A DNA stretch of 64,000 nt from NCBI GenBank assembly GCA_011009095.1, contig VTPC01004748.1:81090-145089 (forward strand), given 5' to 3'. Shown here piece by piece: positions 12,001 to 26,831 of the stretch (positions within the stretch are counted from its first letter, which is position 1; each line of letters begins with the position of its first letter). The stretch is from Ignelater luminosus. Lineage: Eukaryota > Arthropoda > Insecta > Coleoptera > Elateridae. A program made the translations under genes and the position numbers. Under the pieces are notes generated by a model, which saw only the letters and a list, made by a program, of their open reading frames with translations, made no database searches and was not told the DNA's origin.

Positions 12001-13504
12001 TTTGAAATTACATTTCCTCGTATTGATATCAAATCTGTCATCAACAGAAATCCGAACGCATTTTTTTCTATCCCTTTTTTTATTGTGAAAAACAAAAAAC
12101 CTTTCTGGTTTAAAAACAAAACTCAATAAGCGATTAAGGTCATTAAAGAGGAACCCACAATTTTCTGCATTGGAAATTTTAAATGTGGGCCAAATTTTGT
12201 ATTTTCTGTTATAATTCTTCTTTTTATTTCGTTCCATAAATATTTTCGCGTATATAGTGACTAATGAATACTTAACAAATTTGTGTCATGATTGAGGTCA
12301 AGCAAAGAGAAGCTCCCAGAGCCAGAGCATTTATTTTATTTCGAGCCGGGCCAGTGCACTCTGGAATTATTCTCCGGGCCAAGCCCGGCCTAGTGGAACT
12401 AACTAGGTATTTTGACCACAACACCTTGTATTATTATTTCCAAATTTGATAGAAATTAAATAAATAATAATAATAAAAGGCAATTCGGAATCATCCATCT
12501 CTCTCTGTTTTGTGAAAGGAATTAACGCGGAAGTAATAAAAATCTACTACATTTGTTGTGACAGTTAGATATGGTTTTCGGGAAAAAAATATTGTTAAGA
12601 TGTTTTGCAGACCGAGATAAGTGTAATTCTTGACGTACATGGGGTTTGTTATTGATCAAAATCTGAAGAGGAGCAAGACTTGGCAAAATTCCATGTTTTA
12701 AGTAAGGAATTATTGAAAATTCCCTGGTGGTCATCCTAAAAGGTTGGATGGACTGGATTTCTTTTGAGTAATAGTTGTTGACGGGCTAAATTAAGAGTCG
12801 TTAATGATAGAAACAAAAAAAAAGAGAACGTTACCTACAAAATCTTCTTATTGTAATACTTTTTTTATGTACTTGAATTAATTTCCATTTATTTATTATT
12901 AATTTATTTATTTATGGTTTAGATATAATTTATTTTGATTGAATTGCTTTGTATTTATAAAACAATTAGGAAATTAATATACCGTGCGATTCATTCAACC
13001 TGAACATTACCATGACTGGAAAGCAAAAATACAAATTTGCCAATCGTGTTACTTACAATAGACAAAGAGGTTATTGCAATTATATTTATAGAGAAAAAAC
13101 TCATCTTCTTGTCATCTTCAATTAAAATACTGCGGTTAGTATTTCTGTTACTATCTATATTCCGTGATTGGTTCGACAAAAATAAGAACTAGAACTATTG
13201 ATATCATACATCACTAAATTTTACGTCAAATATTGAAGACGCTCTCTTTAGGGAAAGTTTCTATAAACACACTACAGGGGGTTGAGAGAAGCACAAAGAC
13301 AAAGAGAACCTCAAGAAAGAAATTATAAACAGTAGTACTGTGAGTACGAAAAAATAAGTCCAAGTTGGCCAGCACTAATACGAACTATTTCCACTGTTAC
13401 GACAATAACGTTACGTCTCAACTCACAACTGTCAACAACAGCCTCCTATCCTAAGAATGTTGACACCGCACTACTCACGGTCAACTTTGACTTGGCTTTT
13501 TTTT
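9024..13504. other. Gene-poor stretch up to the assembly gap
   Basis: About 4.5 kb without a convincing gene. 9450-10320 is somewhat richer in GC and may contain an old mobile-element remnant, but no domain could be read. A GC-rich inverted word (CTCCGGGCCAAGCCCGG, near 12370) is the only local structure noticed in the remainder. Confidence 0.45.
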
Positions 13505-13904
13505 NNNNNNNNNNNNNNNNNNNNNNNNNNNNNNNNNNNNNNNNNNNNNNNNNNNNNNNNNNNNNNNNNNNNNNNNNNNNNNNNNNNNNNNNNNNNNNNN
13601 NNNNNNNNNNNNNNNNNNNNNNNNNNNNNNNNNNNNNNNNNNNNNNNNNNNNNNNNNNNNNNNNNNNNNNNNNNNNNNNNNNNNNNNNNNNNNNNNNNNN
13701 NNNNNNNNNNNNNNNNNNNNNNNNNNNNNNNNNNNNNNNNNNNNNNNNNNNNNNNNNNNNNNNNNNNNNNNNNNNNNNNNNNNNNNNNNNNNNNNNNNNN
13801 NNNNNNNNNNNNNNNNNNNNNNNNNNNNNNNNNNNNNNNNNNNNNNNNNNNNNNNNNNNNNNNNNNNNNNNNNNNNNNNNNNNNNNNNNNNNNNNNNNNN
13901 NNNN
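13505..13904. other. Assembly gap (400 N)
   Basis: Exactly 400 consecutive N. Composition changes across the gap: AT-rich unique-looking DNA on the left, a GC-richer A-over-T biased block on the right, so the gap probably hides a repeat boundary. Confidence 0.99.
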
Positions 13905-15200
13905 ATATAAATACGCTCCTAGAACGCCAAAACTACGAAGGCAACACAATAGCACACGCCGATGGCGGCCAAAAACAGACCCAATTAGGATAAAAACTGA
14001 AAGCCGTCACACGAGAAACAGAAAACTGGGCAGCAAAGTAAAAAGAAGATCTACTTGTCCAAAACCGTGTACATGCTTCTAAGAAGCAAGCTCAGTCGAA
14101 ACCTCACTGTTAGGATAAATAACAAAAATATCTCGACATCTACATTAACAGTGAATTACGTTTCGACCTCCACTCTGTAAAAGGCAAAAACCATCTACCA
14201 TACGCATACTAAAATATAATGTGGAAATCTAGGGACATCGCTCGAACAAGTCGGAAACAAACGAATCTTAACAAACCTTCACGGAGCCACAATCGAGTCA
14301 TTACCGGTCCATACAAGTCTAAATCAGCCGAAGTGGCGTTAAGTCGTAGCTGGTATGCCACCACTGTATCTTATCCTGGCCAAAACGGTGGAATCCATCT
14401 CCGGCAGCTAAGCGTATAGATCCGGCAAGAAGAATGAAACAAATCAGAGAAAAGCAAAACGACCCTCCTGGAGGCGTCCCTACGATAGATCCCAGCCCTG
14501 ATGAGCTTAGTGACTGGCCATGGGGACCTTTAGCAGTTACGTGAATAGAATTGGTACACTAGAGAACCCGTTCTGCAGCACCTAGCAGAGCACCAAATGT
14601 ACCAATTTCTGAAAAGAGCAAAGACGTCACTTTCAAAGAACTACCCCATACTGGTCCCTACCTTCGAGCCAAACCGAGCATTCCACGAATACAACCCAAC
14701 CAGAGTCCAACCCAAGACGACAATAGGGAGAAGGAAGCAGCAAGATAACGACCAGCAAGAGATAATGATAGGACTAGACAAGACAAGTGCAAGTTAACGT
14801 GATCCAGTGCAGATGAAAACAAAAAACAAGATTGAGATAGGTCTCGCAAAACGGGACAAGATAAGTGCAAAACAGGCCCGCCGATACGGATCTAATCAGG
14901 ACACCAAATAGCATAAGTTAGGATAAGTTAGCGTAAGATAGAAATAGGTTAGAACATAACAGAAAAGACGAAAACGAATGCAGGTAAAAAAGAACACGAG
15001 AAGAGAAATGAGGCGCGTTTTTGGGCCTTTTTTCTGCGGCAGTTGAGAAGGTGCGTTGTTTGGTGAAAGAATACCAGGCAAGTGTAAAACCCGATAAAAA
15101 TAGTCTACCTTCTCTACGCGTCCATCTGGCAGCAAGGCATGGATTAGATCGATCCGCGCGCCACACTGGATTGGTTTCAGTTTCAGGTCTTTCTACAGTT
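13905..15200 (+). repeat. GC-richer block of unknown origin, possible retroelement remnant
   Basis: The plus strand is purine-rich (many A, few T) and clearly richer in GC than the surroundings. It contains broken but protein-like reading frames, for example 14563-14748 with LPHTGPYLRAKPSIPR and a stretch near 14464-14540 reading IDPSPDELSDWPWGPLA. It ends with AATAAAAC near 15200. No polymerase, protease or integrase motif could be read, so the element class is open. It adjoins the N gap, as collapsed repeats often do. Confidence 0.35.
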
Positions 15201-18200
15201 TAATAAAACTTTTCTAGATAACGTTACTAAATAATAAGAGCTAATCCCAACCTAGAATGTAATAAAAATTGGTGGATCGGATTTGCCCACAGACATTCCA
15301 AAATGTCGAATAGAAAACCAATCCAGTACATCGACGCGACAGATCTAAAACTGAATATTTTGTATCAAGCGTACAGGATTACGGAATCAGAAGCATTAGA
15401 CTCTTCGATAATTATGTTTGATAAAAACTCAGAGACATAAATTTCCAATATTAACTGACAATGTTTGAAATTTAAAAGTTTTCGATTGTACAACAGTGTA
15501 CGCTCGATACAAATGTGTTAACGGGGAATCTCCCAAATGTAACTTTACCTGCGGCAACAAAACTGAAATACAAGCGCACAGTCGATGCCTGCTTTGGGGA
15601 GCATCTTAAGGAAAGGCTATCAGGGCAAGAGCATTCTCGTTCTAATCGACTTTTCAGGCTGTGAAAAACACTAGCGTGTTATATCAAATTAAATCAAAAT
15701 GGTCTGAACATAGCTAACTACAACGAAAGGTGCCATAATGCCGTTTGCTAGCCCTGAACAGTATTCGGTATCGCTAAAACTTCTACTTGTGGCTGGTTGA
15801 CTAAATAAGCGATAAAGTAACATAATAGCAATTAGAATTGCGTCTTACAATGTACGTATGTTACTTCTTTAAAGAAAATGCTGCGTCACTATAGAAACTA
15901 TTTAAAAGCTTAATTTAGCGAAAAAAAGTTATTTTTGCACTTTTTAATAGATGCGTCGTTTTCAAGTAAAATCTGATTTATTCGAAATCATTCATTTTCA
16001 ATATTCAATATTAAGATTTTTTGTTTGCTCGTTATTGAAATTTATAGTGGTATCATTATGTAAAGCGTTTTCTATTTGGTCGATAAAACGGGCGAAATTT
16101 AACTCGAATAGAGAAATAACTATCAAAAAGACAATATTAATTTAGAACTTCTCAGGACAAAATAATTTGGCATCAAATTTGTTAGAAATTCAATAATAAA
16201 TAAACACACTAAAAGCATAATAAATTTCCTTCAGCGTCACGCAAGATATTACCTCATCATACCAGAAAAAAAAAGCTACGAGAGAAAAAAAGAAAACCTC
16301 ATGAGCAAGGACTTTTGTTGCGTTACTTTCATCTTGATGAAAATATATCAAGAAAGTTCTCTCAAATTTTATCTTCACCCAACGCTACTGCTTCTCACAC
16401 CCTCAGAAATTTAATTTTCTGACAAAATAACAAGTAAAATTAGCATGACGCGTTTTAAGTAATAAGTTTCACCTTTGAATAATAACCTTGAGAACGCTAA
16501 TTATAATTTAACAATTAATACTAAAAAAAGATGAGATACAAACGAATTATTAAATATTCCGGTTATAGAAGGCTGCTCATCGTACACCTATGTAAGTATG
16601 TAACATTGATAAGATGTCTCAGTAATAATAATTATTATCAAAACTTTTTTATTGATTCTCTTCCTATTTATTAAAGCATTGACCTGCTTCTATTATTTAA
16701 TTTTTTTAATAAATAATAACCAAGAACTGAATAAATCGAATTCAATTAGTTACTTAATCTAGAGACTTTCGAAACATCTTTCTTTCTTCTTAATTATTTG
16801 TAATTTGTGTCTAATTAACTAGTAAAAATAATGGTTAATGACACAACAAGACTACCCAGGAGATCGTTACAAAATTTAAATTCCATATAATACTTTCAAC
16901 ATTTGACCCACAATTTCAACAAAAATACTTCAATTTATCCCCACTCTATAAAAATAAAAAAATAGCGGCGTGTAATTATCTTAATAAGTTCTTATTAAAC
17001 AGTTTAGTACCAAAACATGACAATTACATTAAAAAATTTTCATATTATTACAAACACACAGCCATATTCTTACACATTGTCTAGTATTTTTGGCTAGTGT
17101 GGGTGCTCTAAAAGCAAAGACCTTAAGCCATTTTTTTAAGTCTCTTAAACCCTGTAGACACAAAGGAAATAACAACATCCGAGTGTCCGTTCGCTTTTTA
17201 AAAAATCGTTTATTGACCTGGGAATTTAAAATTAAAATTGGACGTACAAACTTTTTTCTGTACTTTTCAACGCTTGAATTCAGAAAAATTGTTATAAATA
17301 AACAGGAAAATGTAATAACGTAATAAAGCAAACAGTTATTACGATTTCATACTATAAAATAGCGTGACAATACTATAAAATCGTTTAAATTCGTACTATG
17401 ACAAAACAAATGATTGAACTGACTGTTGCGATTGATGTTTTTTATAAGCGTACTTGATTTAAATTAAAATACCTCAACAGATCTTGTAAATTTTAAATGA
17501 TATTTATGTTCGCTATGAGCAACCACTTATTTTTTTAAGTACTCCATAAACTGATCGTAAAAATTCTATCAAAAGGTCAATAATAGAAATGAAAACGTTC
17601 AATTAAATTGAGATATAAAAATAGATTCGAGTTTGGCAGCCGCAAATGGTAGGTAGGTACGTTTTAAATTTTCTTCAAAATACGTGAACAGTTGTCACAT
17701 TCGCAGCTTTGTTTTTTAACAATAAAAAAAGTGATTTATGAAACGACCGTTTTTATCATTTGCTAAACAATCTTGTTTGAACATCAAAGATAAACAATTA
17801 AAGAAAAATTTTGCCCGGTTGGAAATTTATACCAGGCGTTTCAACAATATTAAATGAAGATTTTTTAATTCTATTGGCACGTTTTGTCACTGATAACAAG
17901 GTGATGATTTCTTTTGGCAATTCTGCAACTAACTGCCAATCAACATAAATGAACCTTTTGATAGATACATTCGTCAGCAATAATCACCGTTTCAAAAAAC
18001 GCTACGTTTGCTTATTGCCAAGATAAAAAATTGGTAGAAATCACTTAAGTTGACATACCTTAATTCAAATTCACAACTGTGTTGTGTAACTCCTGCTATT
18101 GTAAGATTAATGGTTTTTCTACCTAAAGATTTTTCACATTTCTATTCGGTTACGAAGCTTGACAGAATCATTGTCAAGTAGTGCCCTGCTACATGTATAA

Positions 18201-18685
18201 ATGATTTTTGAAATCTTAAACTGCGGACCGTAAACATGAACATTTATGGTGTCGCCTCAATTTTTGAATTTTGATCTCGATTTTTCTTGTTTTTCTTTAC
18301 TGACTAAAGCAAAAAATCATCAAATCTCTTTAGAACCTCTCCAAATATCTCCTTTACAAATTAAACCACAAACAATGACAAAGAAAGAAGAAGAAATTTC
18401 AGGTAATTCGACACAATACAAAAAAATGTTTTGCGATAGAATCCTAAGGTAAACCATTTCTAATTCGAATGTCTACTTGATTTTGATACAGTACAACAGC
18501 TAATTCGGTTGCATCAAAATCTGACATTCCACTTTAAAAAGGTTTGTCTTTAGGTAATAAAACAAAAGACAGTCGCGAAAAGTTTGTTTTCGTATTCTGG
18601 GTCAAATTACCTAAAAGTTCTTCCTTCGCCATATTTCTTATATTAATTTGTGGAATTTTTAGAAAAACCAAAAACATGGAAAAAA
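15201..18685. other. Gene-free AT-rich stretch
   Basis: About 3.5 kb with only short random frames on both strands (for example 17029-17331 and its antisense mirror 17090-17323). Nothing recognisable. Confidence 0.55.
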
Positions 18686-19635
18686 TCAAAGTTGTATTTC
18701 AGCCGGAATGGCGTTCAGCTCCTTCAGCGATTCTGTTTTTATATCATCAATGGTTCTCTTCAGTGTTGGGAATAGAAAGAAGTCACAGGGGGCCATGTAC
18801 GGCGAATACGGTGGCTGAGGCAACATAACAGTTTTGTTTTTTTACCAAAAAATTACGGACAAGCAGTGAGGTGGTGAGCAAGAGCATTATCGTGATGCAA
18901 TTTCCACGAGTGGTTTTGCCACAATTCTGGGCGTTTTCGTCGGATTGCTTCACGCAAACGGCGCATAACTTCCAGGCAGTATTCCTTATCGACTGTACGA
19001 CCATATTACAAGAACTCATGATGCACTACGCCATTAAAATCGAAGAAAACAGTAAGAATAACCTTCACATTTGATCGAACTTGTTGAATTTTTTTCGGTC
19101 CTGGCTCTTCAGGCAGCTTCCATTGGGCCGATTGGGTCTTGGTTTCGACGTCATATCCGTATACCCATGTTTCATCACCTGTTATGAATGTTTTAAGTAG
19201 TTCTGGATTATTGCTGACTTCATTTAGCAACTCCTGAGCGATGTCTACGCGACGTTGTTTTTGTTCAAAATTCAACAATTTCGGAACAAACTTTGCTGAC
19301 ACACGTTTCATGCCCAAAACATCTGAAAAAATTGCTTGGCATGAGCCAAATGAAATGCCGACATCATCAGCAATCTCTCTGATTGTGATTCGGCGATTTT
19401 CAAGAATCATTTTCTTCACTTGTTCCACGTTGTCGTTGGTTGTTGATGTGCTAGGGCGTCCAGGGTGTTCGTCATCTTCAACGTCTTCACGGTCCTCTTT
19501 AAAAGGTTTGTACCACTCATAAACTCTTGTTTTACTCATACAGGAGTCACCAAAAGCCACAGTCAACATTTCGAATGCGGTGCTACATTTTATTTTATTT
19601 TTCAAGCAAAATTTTATACAAATTCTTTGATCCAT
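18686..19635 (-). pseudogene. Third mariner transposase, truncated (SETMAR/GVQW3-like lineage)
   Basis: From the ATG at 19635 (MDQRICIKFCLKNK) the frame runs through the helix-turn-helix region (ITIREIADDVGISFGSC), the linker SAKFVPKLLNF and the first catalytic motif GDETWVYGYDVETK. It stops at 19006, right after HHEFL. Beyond this, RRLREAIRRKRPELW and LHHDNALAH can be read, then in another frame PQPPYSPYMAPCDFFLFP near 18790-18825. The segment between LKR and IKTESLKELNAIPAE is deleted, and the remnant ends at a stop at 18686. No inverted repeats were found. This is the mariner lineage usually mislabelled SETMAR or GVQW3 in insect annotations. The gene is dead. Confidence 0.85.
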
Positions 19636-19705
19636 CTTTTTTAAGAGTAAAAAATCGCCGAGTACACGTTTAACTTTCTCGACTGTCAAAAATAAACTAA
19701 ACATT

Positions 19706-22700
19706 CAAAATGACTGCAAATTTCAACATATGTCAGGAACATCTGCATCAACAAGATAATTTTTTTTATCAGATTAATAAAGATTTCCCGTTATTTTTTT
19801 ATCACACCTTATCATCTAATAGTAAACCGATATTTGATGACGGATCGAATGAAAGCTTTGAATGGGAGTGAAGATTATACCGAGGTAGGTGGCAGATTAT
19901 GAAAGTGTGACGGAATAGAATGACTTGGCTTTTTTTTATGAGCTATTGTCCAAGTTCGGAATCAAGCGTCCAGTCATCCCAGTTAAAATTCTATATTGCT
20001 CGACACAGCTTCGAAATGTTACACATAGAGTGGTGTCGTCGACGAATGTCATGGCATGGCAGTAGATAAATAATGCAATGTTGACACACGGATGGATAGC
20101 TACTGATTAACCGAAGAAATAAGGTAGGAATCTCAATAGCTCGGAACTTGAGAAGCTTACCAACAACTATACGGTCGCTGTTGGTCAGTCAACGTGCCTC
20201 GGCGGATGAAAGCGTTTTCACCACTAGATCGTGGATACATACAAGTTCTCTCTGAGTTAGAGAATGTTCAGAGTCTGGATCAATGGTGTTCTGAAGACGG
20301 AAGCTTGGATGGTCTGGTGGTGACTTAGAGAACGGTGGTTTAAATTTCTTGTATTCTAGTAAGAAGTGGGCCTTGTGGTAGATTATCTTCGACTTAGATT
20401 GGAACTCTTCCAATGGGTGGCACAATCAGAAATGGTTAGAATTGACTTAGTTCGACTCGGTTGAAGTAAATTAGACGAGGTTCCATAAAATTCGGTATCA
20501 CTTTTTGATGGGACCCTAAGCCCAAATGACGTGGCAAAACGAGAAAGTAGACCAAATCAAAAGGTCGGATTTAAACTTAAGAATAGCAAAACGTCTTGAA
20601 GCTAGACTAATATAAAGACCTTTCGGTTCAGTTGAAGCTAAGTACATATTGCCCAAGGGCTCAAAAGATAAACTATGTATGGACAGTCAGTAATTTGACC
20701 TACTGCTTTCGAAATCTACAACACAACTTTTGCTCCCTAAACGCTGCACCTGGTACATCTTTAAAGTATGAATGAATGCTTTTCTACACCTACTAGATGT
20801 ATTTATTGTATGATTTTAATGTGAAATATTGTATTAAGCTCAATTTTTGTTCATCTGAAACTTATTTATAGGTTATACTGTGTGTATACATTGATCCAGT
20901 CAGAATCTTCACATGCATTATGGCGAGAAGCTCGCTGTTTCATAATCTATAGAATAAACTATCTGCAATATCCTCCTTGGGCTGCTCCCTAAACCATCTC
21001 TGCAAAGCCCAAAAGAGATCCTCGTTCATGTCCTTTATGACATCTATATTTCAGTAGACTGTAATTGATTGCAATCTAAATGATATTTAGCAGAGTAATG
21101 CAATCTTTCACTCAATACACATGTCATTCGAATTAGAAAAATAGAGGTCCCATTATACAACCTTGTGGGACATGTACATTAATATTCATTATACTCAAAA
21201 GAATTTTAGTAAATTAATATCCTGTAATATCATCAGTTATAATTTCTAGAACAAAGATCGCATTGGAAAAGTGACAAAAAAACAAAAACACATTTCTAAG
21301 ATGCTACTTTCATCTTACTTTTATTATGTTATTCTGTACATTTCAATTCAAAAAAGAATTTGGGTTCCATCCATAAACACAAAAATGAAATTTTCATGTT
21401 TCCAACACCAACATCTTGGCTCGAAACATTTATTTACTTATTTATTTAAAAGATCATTTTCAAGAATTTCAAAGTTCAATTTTTTTTATAGATAAATATT
21501 TGATCTAACGCCACTCAATAATGTACGGCATGTAATAAAAAAATCTATCTTATATTGATCAATTTCACTAATTATTCAACAATCTATTAATAAAATCGAT
21601 CACAGATACATATGTATTTTAAGACATGACCAATGTTGTTACAATATTTTAGAAAACAACAAAAGAGTCATAATTTGATTATAATCAAATTTCGTTTGAA
21701 GTCAATAAAAAATAAGTATGACTAATCATAGTTCAAATGATAAAATAAAATGTTAATAAGAAATAATTCATAACATCTTTTTTATAGTATGACATCCTAA
21801 ATATCTTTTTGTTCTAATTAGCAATTAGTAAATGTGATTAAGGATGGTACAAAAATAAGTAAATTAAGTGCACATACTACACTCTCTAATTATCCAGTCT
21901 ACAATAGAAATATCTTATCAACCTATTGTTATAACCATATATAGAAGCTAATAATGAGATCAATCAAGGTTTAATGAATTCACATTTTTTGTAAAAATCT
22001 AAATATAGTAGTAATCATCGTATTAATACAATTACTATTTCCTGTCGAGCAGAAAATTGGGATAAATGGATATGAAAAGGGCATCCTATACTGGTAGAGC
22101 AGGTATGTGCAAATATAAAAAGCTAAACCATCCCTTTCAAAATGAATATTATGCTGAACAAGTACTAAACAAAACCAAACAAAGAAATAAAAACAAAAAT
22201 GCAAAAGAATCCGGACGTTGTCATTATTATCAATAATAATCCTTAATGTTGCAATTGTGGTAATGTAAAAATAACAGTTTTAAATAAACAATTTGCATTA
22301 ATAAAAGGCAAGTGCAATAATGAAGGTCATCAAGAAAATTTCTTATTTTCTGCAGGCAATAAAGTAAAAATTGAAAAATTGTTAATTAAACTCACATTAA
22401 AAGAAGGAATCTTCAATCAAAATTCGTGGGGGTTCCGTTCCTCTTCATGATCTATAACTATCCAAGTTGTTAAGTTACAAAAATAAACCACTGCACACAA
22501 GTTAATTCAAGAGGCACACGAAATACGTTCACGCAAATCCGCGGTTCGCGCAGAAATGATTTCTAAACTGCTATTGCTATTGCTCCCCAGACAAACAATA
22601 CTTTCTAATCGTGACAGTTTTAAATTCGCTGCACTGCACTTTTTTAGAATTTAATTTCTAACGTTTTTATTTACATATTCTGTAAACAAACCAGTTTCTT

Positions 22701-25700
22701 TTTACATTCCTTTACGAATTAGGGGTCGTACCATAATGATCTATTTAGAAAAAAAATGTAATTAAAAAAGCTTCTATCTTATCAAATTCGATTATCTAAA
22801 ATAAGAAAGTATACGTTAAATTTATTGTTGATTTACGAGCTCTAGAAAGCGTCTCAAAAGTGGGAGACGAAAATGAATAATAAAAACTAACCTTCAAAGC
22901 CGTAATTAATTAATGTAATTAAATGTTCAATGGTAATTGTGTCAAATTCTAATATTCTAGTCAGCAGAATTTGTAAATAAAACGTTTTAACTTCTTTTTT
23001 ATAATTATATCTAGTAAAAATTCACTAATTTTGTTAAAATTTGACAGTTCACATCCTAGACCCCCCAAAACGTCATTGCACACTACCAGTTTTGCCAACG
23101 CACAACACACCTGTTTTTTGATATATCTCCCTAGACGTAATGGCCAACATGTAAAACTAAAATTGAAATTTAAAAAACTTCTTTTAAAAAGAAATCAAAA
23201 TTACTAATTCTCTATTATTATTCTATTAATTTATTGTTTTATATTTTTATGTTATGTAATATTCTTCTTTATTATTACTTTTCAAGATTAAGCACAAACC
23301 TTATCTTTATAACAATCTTTTCAATATAATAATCAACAAGGGTTTTAATTCAAATTTAATTCAAAGTGAACAAGCCGAGGAATGAAATATGCATCATTCA
23401 TGTGTAGCATGAGCATTAATATTTGTAACACATTTCAACACTTTTATTATGTATACAATTAATTTAATTACATGAAAGAACATTAAATTGAATTTACACA
23501 TTTAACAAATGATTTTGATGTCTCTTATTCTTTCATAGATCATACGACTTAACAACATATTTCTTTTCAAGCTTCATGGCTCTTATGAAGTGAATAAAAG
23601 AAAAGGCTTATTTAAACCCACAAAAGGCAATCAAAGTAATTGTTAAAAAGTGGCAGAAATACATACAACAATCATATAAACAGAACAGCATTTCACCTTC
23701 ATCTAATTATAATAGCTGCTATCTCAAATTTAATACTCATCAACATATTTAGTATGAGCTAATGCTGTTTAATACCACAGATCGCTCAGGAAAATAAGCA
23801 ACTTCAACTTCACACGGCTGTAATTCAGAAACTACAATTTTTTGGACTTTGTGCCCATTGGCACTTTTGATCTACATAATAACACGGTTTCAACAATTTT
23901 CACTGGGAGCCATTTACCATAAGGATTCTGCAGAGTCCTTTTAAACGCATTTTTGATTTTCAAAATTTTATTGCATTTTAATTGTATATAAAAATCGAAT
24001 GTTTGGAGTGATTAGATTTAACTTATTTAAATGGTATTTCTTTTGGAGGTTTATTATTTGGAAACTTTTTAAATTTTTATTATTACTCTAACATTGTTTC
24101 TTATAAATTTTGTTGATAGCAAAACATATTTAAGAATGGTTCAATTTTGAAATATAGACTCGATAAAAATTATTTTTATTTTAAACGATTTCAATTGTTT
24201 ATTTCATCTACACATTAGCTGAAACGCTTGACATGTTAAGCTGCACAACAACAACATTTGAATGTATCAAATCTTTTTATTTCTTTTTGCAACTTATTTT
24301 ATTTGACTTATATTGCAAACCGTGGTGGGTTAACACTTGGCAGGCAGGTAACCATTTTATAATACTTTTACCTGCATCTTTTATCTTTCTAAACATAAAT
24401 GAATAGGAAAAGGATGCATACAGCTACACAACTAAAGAGTACACGTTTATGGCTGGCATAATACAGAAAGCATGGGCTAAAGGGGAATAGAAGATTTAAA
24501 ATCTTGGTGGACTTATGCAGTCAGGATAATCTTAAACGGGTCTAAATTCAAAAATTGAACTATATTTACTAGTTGGAAATATTTTCATATCTTGTGATTT
24601 ATTTTTTTGTGTTTTTTTAAGAAAAACACTGGCGCCCATCTTAAACTGGTTTTTTTCCTTTTCTTCAATATATGTATGTGTTAAATATTTTTTTGTGTTT
24701 TATTGTAAGTATATATAGCAGGCCTAAGACCAATAGCATTTTTAAACTAGAGTTTATTATCTATACAAGGTTACATCACAATACATAAAAAGATACAAAT
24801 TGTAGACAACATGATTTTGCAATATATTCAAAAGAATTAGGTACATTTTAAGTGATAGTTCTCATTAAAGTTTTTATATTTCTTTCATATAATTTATAAG
24901 ATCTTCACACACAAGCAAAAGTTAATATTTTCTTTTTCTCTGGATATACATTAAATGATAAGTAAATTATTATTTGTACTTTATAAATTAGATTTTGCGT
25001 GGGAATCAAACCACATTATTGATACTCATCCAGATCAAGGCTCTACTATACCGAGCTAGCTTGAGAGAGAATTCGAATACTGTTTGGACTTTGAAGACAA
25101 ATCAACAATAATATGGAAGGAATAAACCATAAAAGACAGAAAGTTGGTTAGATTAGCAAAGTAGTTGTCTATGTTTGAATCTATCGGTACTTTTGCTTTT
25201 TCAAAAACATTTACGGCTTGCTAAATATCTTCTAGAATGAGAATGTTTGATTTTTCATTAAAACCCATTATCTCTTTAACAAAGTATAAAGTATAAGAAA
25301 ATAACAGCAGAAAAAGTAAGCACCTTAACACAGAATAGGACAAAAAAGGGTATTTAAAACTGTTTTTTGAAATGCCTTTTATACTATAGTAATGTAATCG
25401 TTGTGCATAATATACTTATTAAGTATTATTTTATGTTTTCATTTTCATTCATTCTAACCTCATTTATTTAATACTATCTGTAACCATATAGTGACGGTTG
25501 CTATGGTTTTGACATAGCTGTTCAGATTCAGTCTCTTTTATATTGCAGATAGATAGATAAAAGAATATTAAGAAAAATGAAGAATTTGTGGGCCATTTGT
25601 ATTTATATTTTAAAATTATCTTGCAGTCTGAAGATCAGAAAGGCTAACAATAAAATTGAATTTTTAATAAAATGTAGCCTAAGATGCTAATAATCTTATT

Positions 25701-26830
25701 CTTTCATTTAACAAAAATAATATTTTCATAATAGATAATAGTAATAATAATTATTATAACTGTCATTTTGTACTGTACAATTAGGTATTCTTAAAAATGT
25801 TCATGAAATTAACTTGGTAGATACTTTACCTTGTGTCCTGTGACTTAACCCACCCTGTACCTAACCTACATTTACAATGAAATGAAAAAACCAAGAGCTG
25901 GAAAGAATCCCAAATGGCTTTTTAAAACCATCAACTTTTCTTATTAATATTATCTAGATAATCATTGCATCATTTCATTTTATTAGTAACTAATAAGTAA
26001 TAGCAGATGTACTAGATCTCATTTATAAAAATTCCTCTCGTCAATTAAAATTTTTACATAATAAAATAGTATGTCAAGTCAAGCAACGATAAGACTATAA
26101 CCTCCATAAGATACATTTGAGATTGATCTTTTTCTAATTGAATAATCCATTTTTCATTTTAAAATAACTTTTAAATCAAAGAACATACAGTAAAAATTTC
26201 TCTTGTGTACTTATTTCCCAAATTCTTGCAATTGCAAGCAAATGAGTTTTATCTTATTTAATCATGCCACTGTTAAATAAATTTGTGAAACAAATATTTG
26301 CCAAGATTACCATTAAAGACAATGGTCTGCATTCATTGGTACTTTAAATTCTTAAAATTAATTTTAAAAGTGATTTTTAAACTTTTTGCTATTCATCACC
26401 AATTTTAACCTTAAAATCAACTTTTAAACGTATTTCTAATGTACTTGTTTAAAACTATTTCAAATTAAAATCAATGTTTTAAAAAGAGCGATGAATACAA
26501 ACCATTGTTTGAAAAACACACAAAAATGACTTCCAGGAATAAATTATGTATTATCTTCTCTTTTAAGGCTCTTTAGAAGTTAGCTCTATTGTTAGAACTA
26601 ATAAGTGATTATGTCAATTAAATAATAGATGTATAAAACTGAAGTGCTTACATTTTCAGATTCAATTTGAGTTACTAAACAGTGAAATACAATTCCATAA
26701 AATTACAATATTAGTTTAAAGATTTTTATGAATTACAGACTGTTAAAAAATAAAAATTAAAACAATTTGCTAGATTTAGTTGTAAAAACGATTATTTATT
26801 CAATAATAAAACAAATTCTGTGAATTCCAT
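19706..26830. other. Long gene-free stretch downstream of EMC1
   Basis: About 7 kb without a supportable coding region. A GC-richer patch with CpG-containing words lies near 22500-22560 and could be an untranslated exon or promoter, but nothing proves it. A segment near 25180-25290 shares a diverged repeat with 43530-43640. Confidence 0.5.
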
Positions 26831-26831
26831 A

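Noticed and set aside
19935..20110. Minus-strand word TFVDDTTLC resembling the YxDD motif of reverse transcriptases
   Set aside because: Open frame of only about 55 codons and none of the flanking RT motifs could be read; likely chance.
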